A stretch of 17,500 nucleotides of DNA from Actinidia chinensis (Eukaryota; Streptophyta; Magnoliopsida; Ericales; Actinidiaceae), in the NCBI GenBank assembly GCA_009663005.1, contig CM018908.1, positions 2,587,501 to 2,605,000 of the forward strand, given 5' to 3'. Below, one piece after another: positions 1 to 8,541 of this stretch (position 1 is the stretch's first letter; every line of letters begins with the position of its first letter). Position numbers and translations under genes: made by a program. A model generated the notes under the pieces. That model was given only the letters and a program-made list of their open reading frames with translations, did not search any database and had not been told where the DNA came from.

Positions 1-63
1 ATTTTTGACACTTCAGTTTTTATTCGGTTGAAAAAGACATCTAAATAATTGAACACTAAAATG

Positions 64-231
64 CACCTTAATATTATTCCATAATATGTAAGTTAATATT
101 TTATTGAGGATCATAAAAATTACAATATATTTCACAAGAGAAAATAAGTTTACAGTAAAGTTTAAGAAATTTGTCACACTAATAATATTCTAAATTATGT
201 AAGTTAATATTTTGTTGAGGATCATACAAAT
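64..231. repeat. Direct repeat, two ~57-bp copies 111 bp apart
   Basis: Copies lie at about 64-120 and 175-231. The shared core TATGTAAGTTAATATTTT is followed by TTGAGGATCATA in both, with few substitutions. The copies are offset by 111 bp, with unrelated or more diverged sequence between them. This indicates a local duplication in AT-rich DNA. Confidence 0.75.
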
Positions 232-625
232 TTATACTATGTATTATTGCAGAGCGGTATTTTGCTCTAAAGAGTTTTGGGAAGCTACATCATTACGCAA
301 AAAATTTTAATTTTTTTTAGTTTTTGAATATATAAAAAAATATACCATTGGTCAGCTCATTCAATCATCCCCAAAAAAATGAAAATCTATAAATATCCCA
401 TAACTTATGACTTTTTAAAAAGAAAGAAACATTTTTGTTAGGGAAGTAAGTATCCTCAACTCTTAATTCAGATTTTCAAAAATATTTAAAATATATATTA
501 TATTAGCTACTTCATCACAATATTTGTGGAGTTTATATTAGCTAGATTAGTGGCTAAATTGGTACTAGAACTTGCAATACGATTTAGCATAGATCAATTT
601 TAATTTGGTAATTAGCTAAATTAGA

Positions 626-647
626 TAAAATAAAATAAAATAAAATA
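626..647. repeat. (TAAAA)4 microsatellite
   Basis: Four perfect TAAAA units (626-645) followed by a partial unit. A simple repeat with no visible association to a gene. Confidence 0.9.
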
Positions 648-1563
648 CCCTGAATAGTTTTTTCCCCGCTGAAACTAATGTAAATTTGAATGCGTTATTA
701 TATGTTTTATTTTAATTGAAAATTAATAAATTTAAGTTGTTCAATTTGGTTGATTTTGGTAATTGTTTTATCGGATTTTGGTAAACTATAAAAATATGGT
801 AAAGGAAAGATAAGCAAAACATCTCTACGATCCGTCTCACTTTGGTCCTCTAAGTTTTAATTTCATCAATATTGTCCTTCAAGTTTTTAAATAGAATCAA
901 TTGGTTCCGATTGCATTTGGTAAAAAAAAATTGCTAATAAAAATATTTAAATGATATACGAAAGGTCCCTAAAATATGTGTTTTGTATGGCTTGAATTTC
1001 CAAAATTTTGAATTTTATTAACTCCATTCCTACACGCTGTATGGATGTATTGGGATGATAGATGCTTTAAAGAAAAAAAAATAGAAAACTTATGAATTAT
1101 TCATACATTTGAATGAGACTGTTTCATGTTGTACTAGGTAATTGAATAATTTCTTAAATGTTCTCAATTCAAAAGTACTAAACATTATCTATCCAAACAA
1201 AGACTTAAAGCGTTAAGGGATAAATTTGATAAAATCGATAATTTGAGTGCCAAAATAACACGAGATGAGTACTTTTTTGACAGTAATTAGACATTAAATA
1301 AATTTGATTCAATTTAAAAACTTTTAAGACAAAATTAAAAAAAAAATAACACTTTAAGAATTAAAATGACATAGAGCACGTATTTTAAGAAAAATTTATG
1401 TGTTTCACCCTGTATTATATTTTCAATATAAATAAAATTTGTAAATCATGCATAGCACGGATTATGATATTATAAATTACCATGTACAATTTTAAGCTAT
1501 TCTCATGCAATATTAATGTTAAATCCTTTCATTTTCATTTTTTTTGTTTTGAACTTTTGATAG

Positions 1564-1700
1564 TGAGTGGCGTGCCGTCTTGTTTGTCCCCTTCATGGAA
1601 CCCATTAGCAGCAATCACGTCACATCCTGGAAAGAAGGTTGCTGAAGGACCCTGCAAGTTTGATTCTTATTGGGTTCCTGCGTTTTGTTGTCTTCAAAGG
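1564..1700. pseudogene. Unidentified exon-like relic, strand ambiguous
   Basis: This island is visibly richer in G and C than its flanks. On the + strand it is open (within a frame running 1482-1817) and is bracketed by splice-like signals: a T-rich tract ending in TTGATAG at 1563 and a donor-like AAAGG|GTAAGTAAG at 1700/1701. On the - strand the 1564-1660 part reads equally well after an acceptor-like ACTTGCAG: it gives GPSATFFPGCDVIAANGFHE and then GDKQDGTPLTIKSSK. A second minus-strand open stretch begins with an ATG near 1814 and ends near 1730. I do not recognise either product. An exon fragment of a dead gene is the best guess, with the minus strand slightly more protein-like. A chance open frame remains possible. 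Confidence 0.3.
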
Positions 1701-1817
1701 GTAAGTAAGTTGGTAAAAGGACACTACTCACGGCTTAGAGTGGCACGTGGGATTGAGAGGCAGAAAGCCTCTGAGGTCTCTAAAACGAATCCATTGATTT
1801 TTTGCATTTCCATGTAA

Positions 1818-2598
1818 TTTACAACTAATTTTATTTTTACGGAAAATTAGGCTAGAGAATAGGGCCAAGTCAGGAGGGAAGTTTAATAGGGTCAAAATCA
1901 TAAAATTATGGTATAATAGTATAATTTTTTTTAATGAAGTCAAAATAGTGTATTTTTTTTATTAGGGGTGAAAGTATAATTTTTTTGATCAACGTGTGGG
2001 TAAATAACCTTGCCCTTTTTAATGTTTGCCCCCATTTTCGTTCTAAGTCTTAAATTTTTGATCTTGTCAATTGAACTCATGACCTGTTAGATTCTTCTGA
2101 AGGTCGCCTAATCCCAATGCCCAACCATTTTTGACACAGAAATGCCATGTATGCACCATGTGGAAACTCTATTTGGCTTGGTTTTGGGTTGTGCAAAAAT
2201 AAGTCAAAAGATAAGATGCCATTGCATCGTTGCATGAATCGGGGTGATGCTTATTTGGTGTTTTTATCTAAAAAATGGATGGTTATTGTAATCAGGGGCA
2301 TATTGACAACAATCTAATAATTTAGGAGCTCAATTAATAAATTAAAAAGCCTTTAAGGACTTAATAGAAAATCTGGATAAGAAAAATTTAAAACTGGACG
2401 AAAGTCTCTAATTAGACTTATTGGCCCATAATGAATAAGTTGAGGAATGATATAAACCGAATCAACAGTTTGAAGGACCAAATAATCTAAAAAATTAAAA
2501 AGTTTTTTTAAAAGGAAAAACTGTTTTCGATGTGCTTGTATTTTTCTTAAAAAAATATTTGAAAATTTCCACCGGCCTGCGTTCTTTGTGGTATAGAG
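1818..2598. other. Intergenic AT-rich stretch, no gene
   Basis: No coding frame is supported. From about 1850 to 1990 there is a poly-T/poly-A-rich stretch. From about 2290 to 2490 there is a degenerate run with phrases such as 'aaggaccaaata' and 'aggagctcaatt'. These resemble eroded dispersed plant repeats, but no ends or target duplications were found. It leads directly into the putative promoter. Confidence 0.55.
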
Positions 2599-2692
2599 AT
2601 ATATGAGCCCATTAACTTGCTCAAAATATATATGAGCCCATTTGTAGCCCAGTGGGTCTCATTCCATTCGTTGGGCTTGCAAATACAGCCCA
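2599..2692 (+). promoter_or_regulatory. Site II motif cluster (TGGGCY/RGCCCA), five copies
   Basis: Five GCCCA/TGGGC elements lie within 87 bp: AGCCCA at 2606-2611, 2635-2640, 2646-2651 and 2687-2692, and TGGGCT at 2672-2677. The first two are embedded in a 15-bp direct repeat ATATATGAGCCCATT (2599-2613 and 2628-2642). A GGCCCA also occurs at 2423-2428. In plants, Site II elements are bound by TCP-family factors and are typical of promoters of housekeeping and growth-linked genes (ribosomal proteins, PCNA, mitochondrial components). Clustered roughly 235-320 bp upstream of the TATA box, they are well placed to drive the unit starting near 2957. Binding and activity are inferred. Confidence 0.65.
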
Positions 2693-2925
2693 CATTGGGT
2701 GAATTTAAAAATAAAATAAAATAAAGAGAATGTAATAATCGGTTATCGCAACCGCATATTTACATTTATTTCCATAAAAAAAATCAAGCGTGGATCCCAA
2801 GCTAAGACTCCACCGCCTAAAAGGATAAATAATAAATAAATAAATAAAATTGTTATGGACGGGTTTCAACCGTCCGATCTCAAACCCACACTTAATCCTA
2901 GCCGTGTCTCTGCACCGACTTCACC

Positions 2926-2932
2926 TATAAAT
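2926..2932 (+). promoter_or_regulatory. TATA box
   Basis: TATAAAT in the context TCACCTATAAATTGGGACAC, a good plant TATA box. It lies about 30 bp upstream of a C/T-rich initiation region and downstream of the Site II cluster. The GC rise that starts here and runs to about 3060 fits a core promoter and untranslated leader. Confidence 0.7.
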
Positions 2933-2956
2933 TGGGACACCGTGCCTCGTTTCTCG

Positions 2957-3072
2957 CGTAGGCTCTGTGTTCTTTATTCGCTTCGCAGAGATGTTGTTAG
3001 AGATTTTGTGATTCGTAGAGAGCGTTTCGGGTTGATTTGAAGTTGTTTATCAAGGTATTTTTTGGTATCAAG
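2957..3072 (+). other. Putative untranslated first exon with tandem 5' splice sites
   Basis: The transcription start is placed about 30 bp after the TATA box; the exact base is a guess. The segment is GC-richer than everything downstream. Its only ATG (2991) runs into a stop after a few codons, so it is probably a 5' untranslated exon. The 10-bp phrase TATCAAGGTA occurs twice (3048-3057 and 3066-3075). Each gives a CAAG|GT donor, at 3054/3055 and 3072/3073, the second with the better context (GTAATC). After this point the sequence becomes T-rich and intron-like. A 5' leader intron is common in constitutively expressed plant genes. No coding exon follows within the window, so the gene product is unknown. 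Confidence 0.5.
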
Positions 3073-3383
3073 GTAATCATTGCTTTCTTTGTGGAATTTG
3101 ATGATATACGTATTCAAGTTGTGCTGGTTGGGTCTCGTGCCTTTTTGGGTTCATTGAATTCTTTAAGACAGTTGTGGTTTGGGTTCCAAATCTGGACTTA
3201 GGAGATCGTCCATGATATTGTGTTTGGATTTGATGATACGTTCATAAGAGATCTATTCTTGGTTTTGCTATTTACTAGAACAATTTTTGTGAAGTAATAT
3301 CAATTGAATCATAAGAGCTGTTTGCGAGCCCTCCTTGGTGAGAATTTTTTGGGTTCTGAAATCTGTATTAGATCCGTTTATAA

Positions 3384-3462
3384 TTCAGGGTGCTTCGTGC
3401 GGATTTTAAATAATTTTACGATGCTGCACTTGGGAAAGCCCTTATTGAGGTTGGCGTTCACA
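3384..3462 (+). repeat. 79-bp repeat, copy 1 (copy 2 at 4202-4281)
   Basis: Begins with CAGGGTGCTTC and contains ATTTTAAATAATTTTA followed by GATGCTGC, AAGCCCTT and TTGAGG. The second copy at 4202-4281 keeps the same order without large indels. In copy 2 the start is TTGCAG|GG, an acceptor-like context that copy 1 (TTCAGGG) nearly keeps. Confidence 0.8.
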
Positions 3463-3469
3463 GTTTTGT

Positions 3470-3600
3470 TTCCCCCCTCCTTTTTAATAATTAATTGTTT
3501 ATGGGTACCAGTTGTTCGGAAGATCCTGAAGATCGATGAGCGCTGTCTTGTTCTTTAATTTGTTTTGATGGGATTCTTGAACCTTTTTTGGTGACCTCTT
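3470..3600 (+). repeat. P-start module, copy 1 (others at 6840-6960 and 11570-11720)
   Basis: Defined by a C/T-rich tract, then GGTACCAGTT or an equivalent, GAAGATCGATGAGC, a T-rich stretch and GATGGGATTCTTGA. The three copies share this order with small indels. Copy 1 has a short internal duplication of the GAAGATC phrase. It marks the start of a recurrent unit of the array. Confidence 0.7.
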
Positions 3601-3807
3601 TCCTGATCTCTTTATGCAGTATTTATTGATATGAGTGGGTATCTTGAATTTTATTGGTATAGTCAATTTCGGGTGAGGCTTCCCTTATCCTTGAATTTTT
3701 AAGGTGAATGCTTAGTATTTCCCCGTCTGTTCGTATCTGTTGTGGACAGGATGTAGCTGGATTGGTACTGGTTTTTATATGATTTGCTGTTTTGTTCTAC
3801 CCATAGC

Positions 3808-3862
3808 AGTTTCTGTTTTGATTCTTTCTTTTGGTGACAGGTACTTTGATGATTAATATGTG
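3808..3862 (+). repeat. GACAGGTAC module, copy 1 (copy 2 at 7130-7193)
   Basis: Shares GTTTCTGTTTT, then TTGGTGACAGGTAC and TTGATGATTAATA, with 7130-7193, about 3.3 kb away. TTTGGTGACAG|GTAC resembles a 3' splice site. TTGATGATT resembles a C box of a C/D snoRNA, but no convincing D box or terminal stem follows. I call it a repeat only. Confidence 0.7.
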
Positions 3863-4201
3863 CATTCCTGTCTTCTTGTTCAGGTTCTAGGTACCATGGT
3901 TCCTTTTTTATTTTTTCACCTTTTCTTTTGATGGCTTCTATTGTTTATTTAAACATGGAGCACTGGTAAATAGCAATTTTGAATTTCATGTGTCTGGTGA
4001 GTGCGGTATCAGGTTTTGCATCTCCTTGAATCTGGACCATCATTTTTTTGTCTTTTATTTTATATTGCAATGGTTGTTGCCCGGTATCCAAAGCATTATT
4101 AGAGCAAGGAGGTTTCTTGAGCTGCCTTATATTTCTATTATTGTAAAGATGTGTTCCATCTGGTTATTGTCATCTTCTTGTCCTCGTTTTTACATAAATA
4201 T

Positions 4202-4281
4202 TGCAGGGTGCTTCTTGTGAATTTTAAATAATTTTATGATGCTGCGTTTTGGTAAGCCCTTTGTTGAGGCTGGAGTTCATA
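4202..4281 (+). repeat. 79-bp repeat, copy 2
   Basis: Partner of 3384-3462, about 818 bp downstream. The shared core ATTTTAAATAATTTTA and the GATGCTGC...AAGCCCTTTGTTGAGG order identify it. It lies within the first large unit of the array. Confidence 0.8.
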
Positions 4282-4441
4282 GGTCCATTTTATTGCTTTG
4301 CTAACTTAAACATAGGGATGGAGGACAGAATGCTTGACGATTCTAGATTAATTATGCCTGGTTTGTTTGTTTCCATCTTTGCATCTCATAACTTGTAAAG
4401 AAACTTGTTTACCTCATTTTTTTTTATTGTTATAGTTTTCT

Positions 4442-4659
4442 TCGTTTCTTCCTCTTTCTTATCGTTTGTGGTCCATATTTTGAAGGGGAGAGGGATTGAC
4501 TGACGGTCTGGTGCTGAACTGGTAGGGTTTTTGTTAATTCAGTTACGGGTTCGTTACTTCCTCTTTCTTATCGTCTGTGGTCCATATTTTGAAGGAGAGA
4601 GGGATTGACTGATGGTCTGGTGCTGAACTGGTAGGGTTTTTGTTAATTCAGTTACAGGG
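4442..4659 (+). repeat. 109-bp perfect-period tandem duplication
   Basis: Two head-to-tail copies, 4442-4550 and 4551-4659, differ at only a few positions. Each runs from TCGTT through CTTCCTCTTTCTTATCG, GAGAGGGATTGACTGA and GGTCTGGTGCTGAACTGG to GTTAATTCAGTTAC. It is the least diverged tandem duplication here apart from 16547-16711, so it is younger than the array around it. No open frame or RNA fold was recognised in it. Confidence 0.92.
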
Positions 4660-5341
4660 AAGGTATTTTCCTTATTTGTATTCCTTTATTTTCTTTGTAA
4701 AACCAGAGAAAAATAATTATACTTCCCCTTTTATTTCTCCCTTACTAACATTTCGTTCTTTTCTCTTTCTTTCAACGAGTTCCAAACATGCCCATAACAA
4801 AACAGAGAAGGAATTTGTGCTGAAGTTGGAAGATTATTATTTTTGTAAATAATGGATGATTTGTTGGTGCTCATAAAAACGATAATTTGCTTTTTAATTG
4901 ACCTATGCAAGTATTTTGTAGGTCGTTTGTAGTGGAAGGTTGATAGTTAAGGTTCGGGCCTATTTATGCTATGTTGATAGGGCTTGTTAATGCTTTAGTA
5001 CAAAACATTGTATTTTATGTTTTGCATTGTTAACATAATAAACTTAAATCTATGATGCATGAATTTTGGTTATATGCAAAATATTTTTTCCCGATTAGAT
5101 GATGTTCACTCAAATCGATATAAATAATGGAATGATCATTGACCTTTGGTTCGAACAGGAAAAAGGACTGGGCAGAAAGAGAAGTTTCAGGCTTATTAAT
5201 GTTGTGATAACAACGGTATGCCCAATGATAACTGGTTAGGTTGAAAGGTATTAAGATGCTCATTCAATTCAGTATATTTCTCTTTTCAAATATTTGTTGC
5301 CTTGGTGTTAGAGTGATTTGGGTCTTTTACCCATTTAAGTA
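4660..5341. other. Array interior, no gene
   Basis: No coding frame is supported. The stretch contains a pyrimidine-rich run (about 4710-4780) and generic AT-rich sequence. Around 5160-5260 there is faint similarity to about 8240-8340 (a shared GTTGTGA.AA and a later TATTAAGATG.TCAT phrase). This extends the 3.2-kb duplication upstream of its clear start at 5342. Confidence 0.55.
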
Positions 5342-5946
5342 TTGACAACTAGATGATGCAATGAGGGAATGGCTTTGATCTGTACTTTTTTTTTTTAATG
5401 AATAGAGATGTAGCTGAATGAGTGGCTCAATTTTTCTAAGTAATGGAAGAGGAATATGTTCAACTTTGCGTTATGTGCGGAAAGTGTTTGTATAAGTACG
5501 AACTTAACTGATTATAGTATTATGTTCGACTTATTTAAGTTGTGTAAAGTTTTTGAAAGAGAGTAACCTAGCTTCTTGTGATATTGTGTTAAGACTAAAT
5601 TCATTTGATAAATGCATGCCACGTTTAAATTTTGCTTTCTTCTCATGGTTGTCTTGTGCATTTCTTTTCATTTTTTGCTTCTGCATTGGTGTATTTTTGT
5701 AAGGGCGATATGTTCAAGTTGGAGGGGAAACAAAAGCCTTTGTTGTTTCTTTTTTTCGGCCGAAAAAGAATTGCTTGTGTCAAGAATGACAGGAGAGTGG
5801 CTAGCGGTCATTTGGTCTGGGTAACTAAGGGAGAGGTATTGTACATCATTGTTAGGTGGAAAAGGCTAGCTGCTAAGATTGCGCTTAATGTAGTCTTTAG
5901 TTTGGCTTCATGCTTAGTGTAGTCTTCGGTGAATGATGGCTGCTTT
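5342..5946 (+). repeat. ~0.6-kb duplicated block, copy 1 (copy 2 at 8542-9288)
   Basis: Colinear landmarks shared with copy 2 are GATGATGCAA near the start; then GATxTGTACT, GCTGAA and a CAACTTTG run; then a TGGAGGGG run, GGGAGAGGTATTGTACAT and CTTAATGTAGTCTTTAG near the end. Many indels make the copies 605 and 747 bp long. A 16-bp perfect palindrome (5752-5767) is present only in this copy. Frames open in this copy are not preserved in the other, so it is not a conserved gene. Confidence 0.85.
5752..5767. other. 16-bp perfect palindrome TTTTTCGGCCGAAAAA
   Basis: An uninterrupted palindrome with an EagI-type core CGGCCG and T5/A5 arms. The homologous position in the second block copy (about 9085-9105) is not palindromic, so the structure arose by, or survived, divergence in one copy only. 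Confidence 0.85.
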
Positions 5947-6511
5947 TCGTGTGATTTTTTGTCATTTTTGTCATTGTATTGGTGGTAGAGATAAGTTGAG
6001 CTATTCGTCAAATCATGACTCAGAGATGTTTATACGTCATCAATCGACTTGTGCATTAGGAGCATAATTTTGGTGACATCATTTTGCATCTGTATGAAAG
6101 GATCGTATTCATCTTCTGATCTTGTTTTTGGCATTAGTGTTCCTTGATGTTGGATACCATCATGTTTGAATTGTTTGTGTAGGGATTTGGTTGTTTGAAG
6201 TGAACTCAGTTGAGGAGTTTCAATATCATCCCTTGGTCCATACTCTGTTCTTTGCTGAAATTTATGGGGAAGAAGTGTGGGAGATACCCATCACAAAGCT
6301 TTTAAGAGGTTTCTCTCCTTTACAGTTTGTTAGTTGTTTTAGTTTTATGTAGAGCATTGAGTCTCGTCTCTTGGATAAGTGATTTGGGCCATTTGGCATA
6401 AGTGCATAACATTTTCCAGTAAAGAGGGATATCACTGTTTCCATCACTTGCTCCTAGATCCGATTTGGTTTCTAAATCTGATACATAGTTATGGGAAAGC
6501 AATTCCCCAAA
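5947..6511. other. Array interior, no gene
   Basis: No supported coding sequence. A short similarity to about 9310-9345 (GACATCATT, then TTTGTTTTTGGCA) continues the 3.2-kb duplication before it fades. Minus-strand open frames occur here but lack family resemblance. Confidence 0.5.
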
Positions 6512-7112
6512 GAGAATGGTTAACTGTCGGCCTCTAACTCCTCTATCTACCTGTTTTTTGAGTTTGCTTAGGTTCATGAAGTAGTCTATTGTAATTTGAT
6601 GAGTAATTTGGAAAAGATCTTATTTGGACTGATGATTATGACGGCTTTCATATATTCTCGATAATTGTTGGTGTCAATGTTGATGTTAACGTACAACCAG
6701 AGACAAAACATAGGTATAAACATTCTTTTTATAAGTTTTTGCTGTTTTTACCCTTTTTTCCATAATCAATTCATTTGATAAAAATGTTTTGCAGTAGTTA
6801 GATTGTCCTTTTCATTATTTTGCTCTCCTGGTGAAAGATTTTTTCCCCTTTTTCTTTTAAATTAATTATTCATTGGTACCAGTTTGGAAGATCGATGAGT
6901 GTTGTCATCTTTTGTTCATCTTGTTGAAGTTGTATTGGTGGGATTCTTTAACCTAATCTTTTCTGGCTATCTTTAGAGCGATGATGTTGTCTTCTTGTTG
7001 AAGTTTTGATGGGATTTTTGATTTTTTATCTTTTTTGATGACCCTAAATACCCACTAATTCTAATCATTTTCAGAAAGCGTTTAGAGTGAGATAGAGTAA
7101 TAAAGAGAGAGA
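6512..7112 (+). repeat. Q block, copy 1 (copy 2 at 11266-11797)
   Basis: Starts with 33 bases (6512-6544) identical to 11266-11298, beginning GAGAATGGTTAACTGTCGGC. It continues with shared landmarks ACCTGTTTTTTGAGTT, CATATATTCTC, ACAAAACATAGGTATAAACA, TTTGATAAAAATGTTTTGCA and CCCTAAATACCCACTAATTC. It ends at a GAGTAATAAAGAGAGA tract. This is the best conserved long match of the array. On the minus strand its first ~75 bases keep an open frame in both copies. Confidence 0.9.
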
Positions 7113-7129
7113 CATCCTCATATCGTAGA

Positions 7130-7193
7130 AGTTTCTGTTTTTGTTTCATTTTAATTTTTTTTTGGTGACAGGTACATTGATGATTAATAAGTG
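7130..7193 (+). repeat. GACAGGTAC module, copy 2
   Basis: Partner of 3808-3862: GTTTCTGTTTTTG, a T-rich run, TTGGTGACAGGTAC, then TTGATGATTAATAAGTGC. Placed about 3.3 kb after copy 1, the same spacing as the other P-unit landmarks. Confidence 0.7.
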
Positions 7194-7410
7194 CTTGGAG
7201 TTCTCTATTTGCAGGTCTCTTAGCATATCGCTCGATCTATTTATCTTTTAAGTCTTTCTTGCCAATAGCTACTAATTGTATATAGTGTTTCTTTCTTCGG
7301 TTTTCACCTCTTCTACCCTTCAACTATCATCCTAATGTGTTTTCTTGTGTGTTATTATAGGTTTGGCATATGTTTGCATAGTTTTTATGCCTGAATGTGA
7401 TTTAAGAAGC

Positions 7411-7905
7411 AAATATTGTTGGATTGCTCCATCCCATCTTTCTCATCTCTTTTTGCCATTGATTTTCTTGTATCATCCCAACTGCATTTGAATGTTTGAT
7501 TAGATTTGATATGTGATTCTAGCACGCCATGAAGCCTGAATTGTGCTTATGAGTTCATGTTTGGAAAGCATATTGGAGAACCCAGATTGGTAACATCGCC
7601 TTTTCGTTTCTCCTTTCTTTATGAGTTCTTGTCTGGCTATATTAAGTTCTTTGTTTGTAGCGAGAAACCAGATTCATACTTGTGATGAAGTGTTTAGTAA
7701 TTGCTATATGGTTCTAAATCACTTGGGAAATCTGAGTTTGTTTCCACTCCAGTTTAGAACTATATTCTCTTAATATCTCATGAGTATGGTGTAGTTATTT
7801 GTGATTTTTATTTGCAGAAAAGCAATCTGATGTCGGGAACTGGGTAGGCAAGGTGCATAATGAAGAACGACAAATCATGGGTATTATATCCAACCCTCAT
7901 CTTAT
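7411..7905 (+). repeat. A-type module, copy 1 of 4 (7411, 13645, 14320, 17208)
   Basis: Ordered landmarks are a GGAT/GGAG start; TCTCATCTCTTTTTGCCA; CTGCATTTG; a CATGAAGCCTGAATT-like phrase; AGTTCTTTGTTTGTAG; a GTGATGAAGTGTTTAGTAATTGC-like phrase; CCACTCCAGTTTAGAACT; ATTTGCAG; and finally ATTATATCCAACC. The closest relative is 14320-14820. The part at 7818-7852 is a candidate 35-nt exon, described separately. Confidence 0.8.
7818..7852 (+). other. Candidate 35-nt micro-exon, copy 1
   Basis: Bounded by TATTTGCAG upstream and GCAAG|GTGCAT downstream. The homologous segment at 14724-14758 has the same length and the same kind of borders (TTTGTAG and GAAAG|GTGCAT) despite several internal substitutions. 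The third homologue near 13985-14015 has lost the upstream AG. Preserved length and borders hint at a spliced exon of a non-coding or leader transcript, but one pair of copies is weak evidence. Confidence 0.25.
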
Positions 7906-8541
7906 TGTCCTTCGTTTTCTCGAGATTGTGGGGTAGTGCCCTAAATTTGATAAATGTTGGAGTTTTTGAGCAACCATGCTTCTCTCCAGTTCATTGATAT
8001 TACATTGCGCTATTACACTTTTGTTGCATATGCTAGATTCATACTTATGGTGTGGATGTGTTTGGTTATTGCCATGTGCTGCTAAAATTATCGGGCAACC
8101 TGAATTTTTTTTCAGCTCCTATTTAGAGCTTTATTTTCTCATTCTCTCTCGAGTTCTGTGTTGGTTAGTTATGATTTTTGTCTACAAATTAAGGCAATCT
8201 ATATTATTTTACCGATTTTTCTTCCTTTGGATTAGTACTACTGGCACTCATTCTTGTTGTGACAATAGCATAATGACCAATGATCTCCGGGTAGGGTCCG
8301 GGTAGGGTGATAGTTATTAAGATGGTCATGCAATTGATATTTAGGGGGACAAACTATATGATATCTGAATTGCAAGCACTATTTCCGGTTCTCACTTGGA
8401 TTGCTAGCAATGCTAGTGGATTCAAAACACTTGTCCCTGTTGGTTCATAGACCAAGCTTCTTTTAGGTATTGTATAGTGCTTCTCCTGTTACTAGTTGTA
8501 TGTGGTGGAAATGTTAGTTTCTTGATGCTAGTTATTTCAGT
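7906..8541. other. Array interior, no gene
   Basis: No supported gene. 8020-8170 is a partial relative of the A-type module and is closest to 13830-13960 (ATGTGCTGCTAAAAT, GGGCAAC, CAGCTCC, TCGAGT, TGTTGGTTA). An 11-bp tandem CCGGGTAGGGT occurs at 8288-8308. The phrase CTGGCACTCATTCTTGTTG (8240-8258) is also found, diverged, near 16810 and 13265. Confidence 0.55.

Larger units (their letters stand above)
1..1481. other. AT-rich intergenic stretch, no gene
   Basis: No coding frame of substance is visible on either strand. The stretch is very AT-rich. It contains the 111-bp-spaced direct repeat (64-231) and a (TAAAA)n microsatellite (626-647), listed separately. Between about 830 and 1260 there are degenerate phrases resembling 'ggaccaaa ... 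ttgattc' in both orientations, for example around 838-905. Sequences of this kind are common in eroded plant retrotransposon or intergenic repeat DNA. I could not define ends or a family, so this part is an inference. Confidence 0.6.

Noticed and set aside
2855..3040. 61-codon open frame on the + strand over the promoter and leader
   Set aside because: Its ATG lies upstream of the TATA box and the frame crosses the likely transcription start. The openness is explained by the higher GC of the promoter and leader, and the peptide resembles nothing known.
3808..3862. C/D-box snoRNA suggested by TTGATGATTAAT
   Set aside because: Neither this copy nor 7130-7193 has a CTGA box at a suitable distance or a terminal stem. 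Other TGATGA-like sites (for example 8818) failed the same test.
5150..5175. tRNA B-box-like GGTTCGAAC
   Set aside because: No A box, cloverleaf or acceptor pairing could be found around it.
5612..5922. Overlapping + strand open frames of 70 and 96 codons
   Set aside because: The homologous block at 8542-9288 does not preserve these frames, and no family motif is visible.
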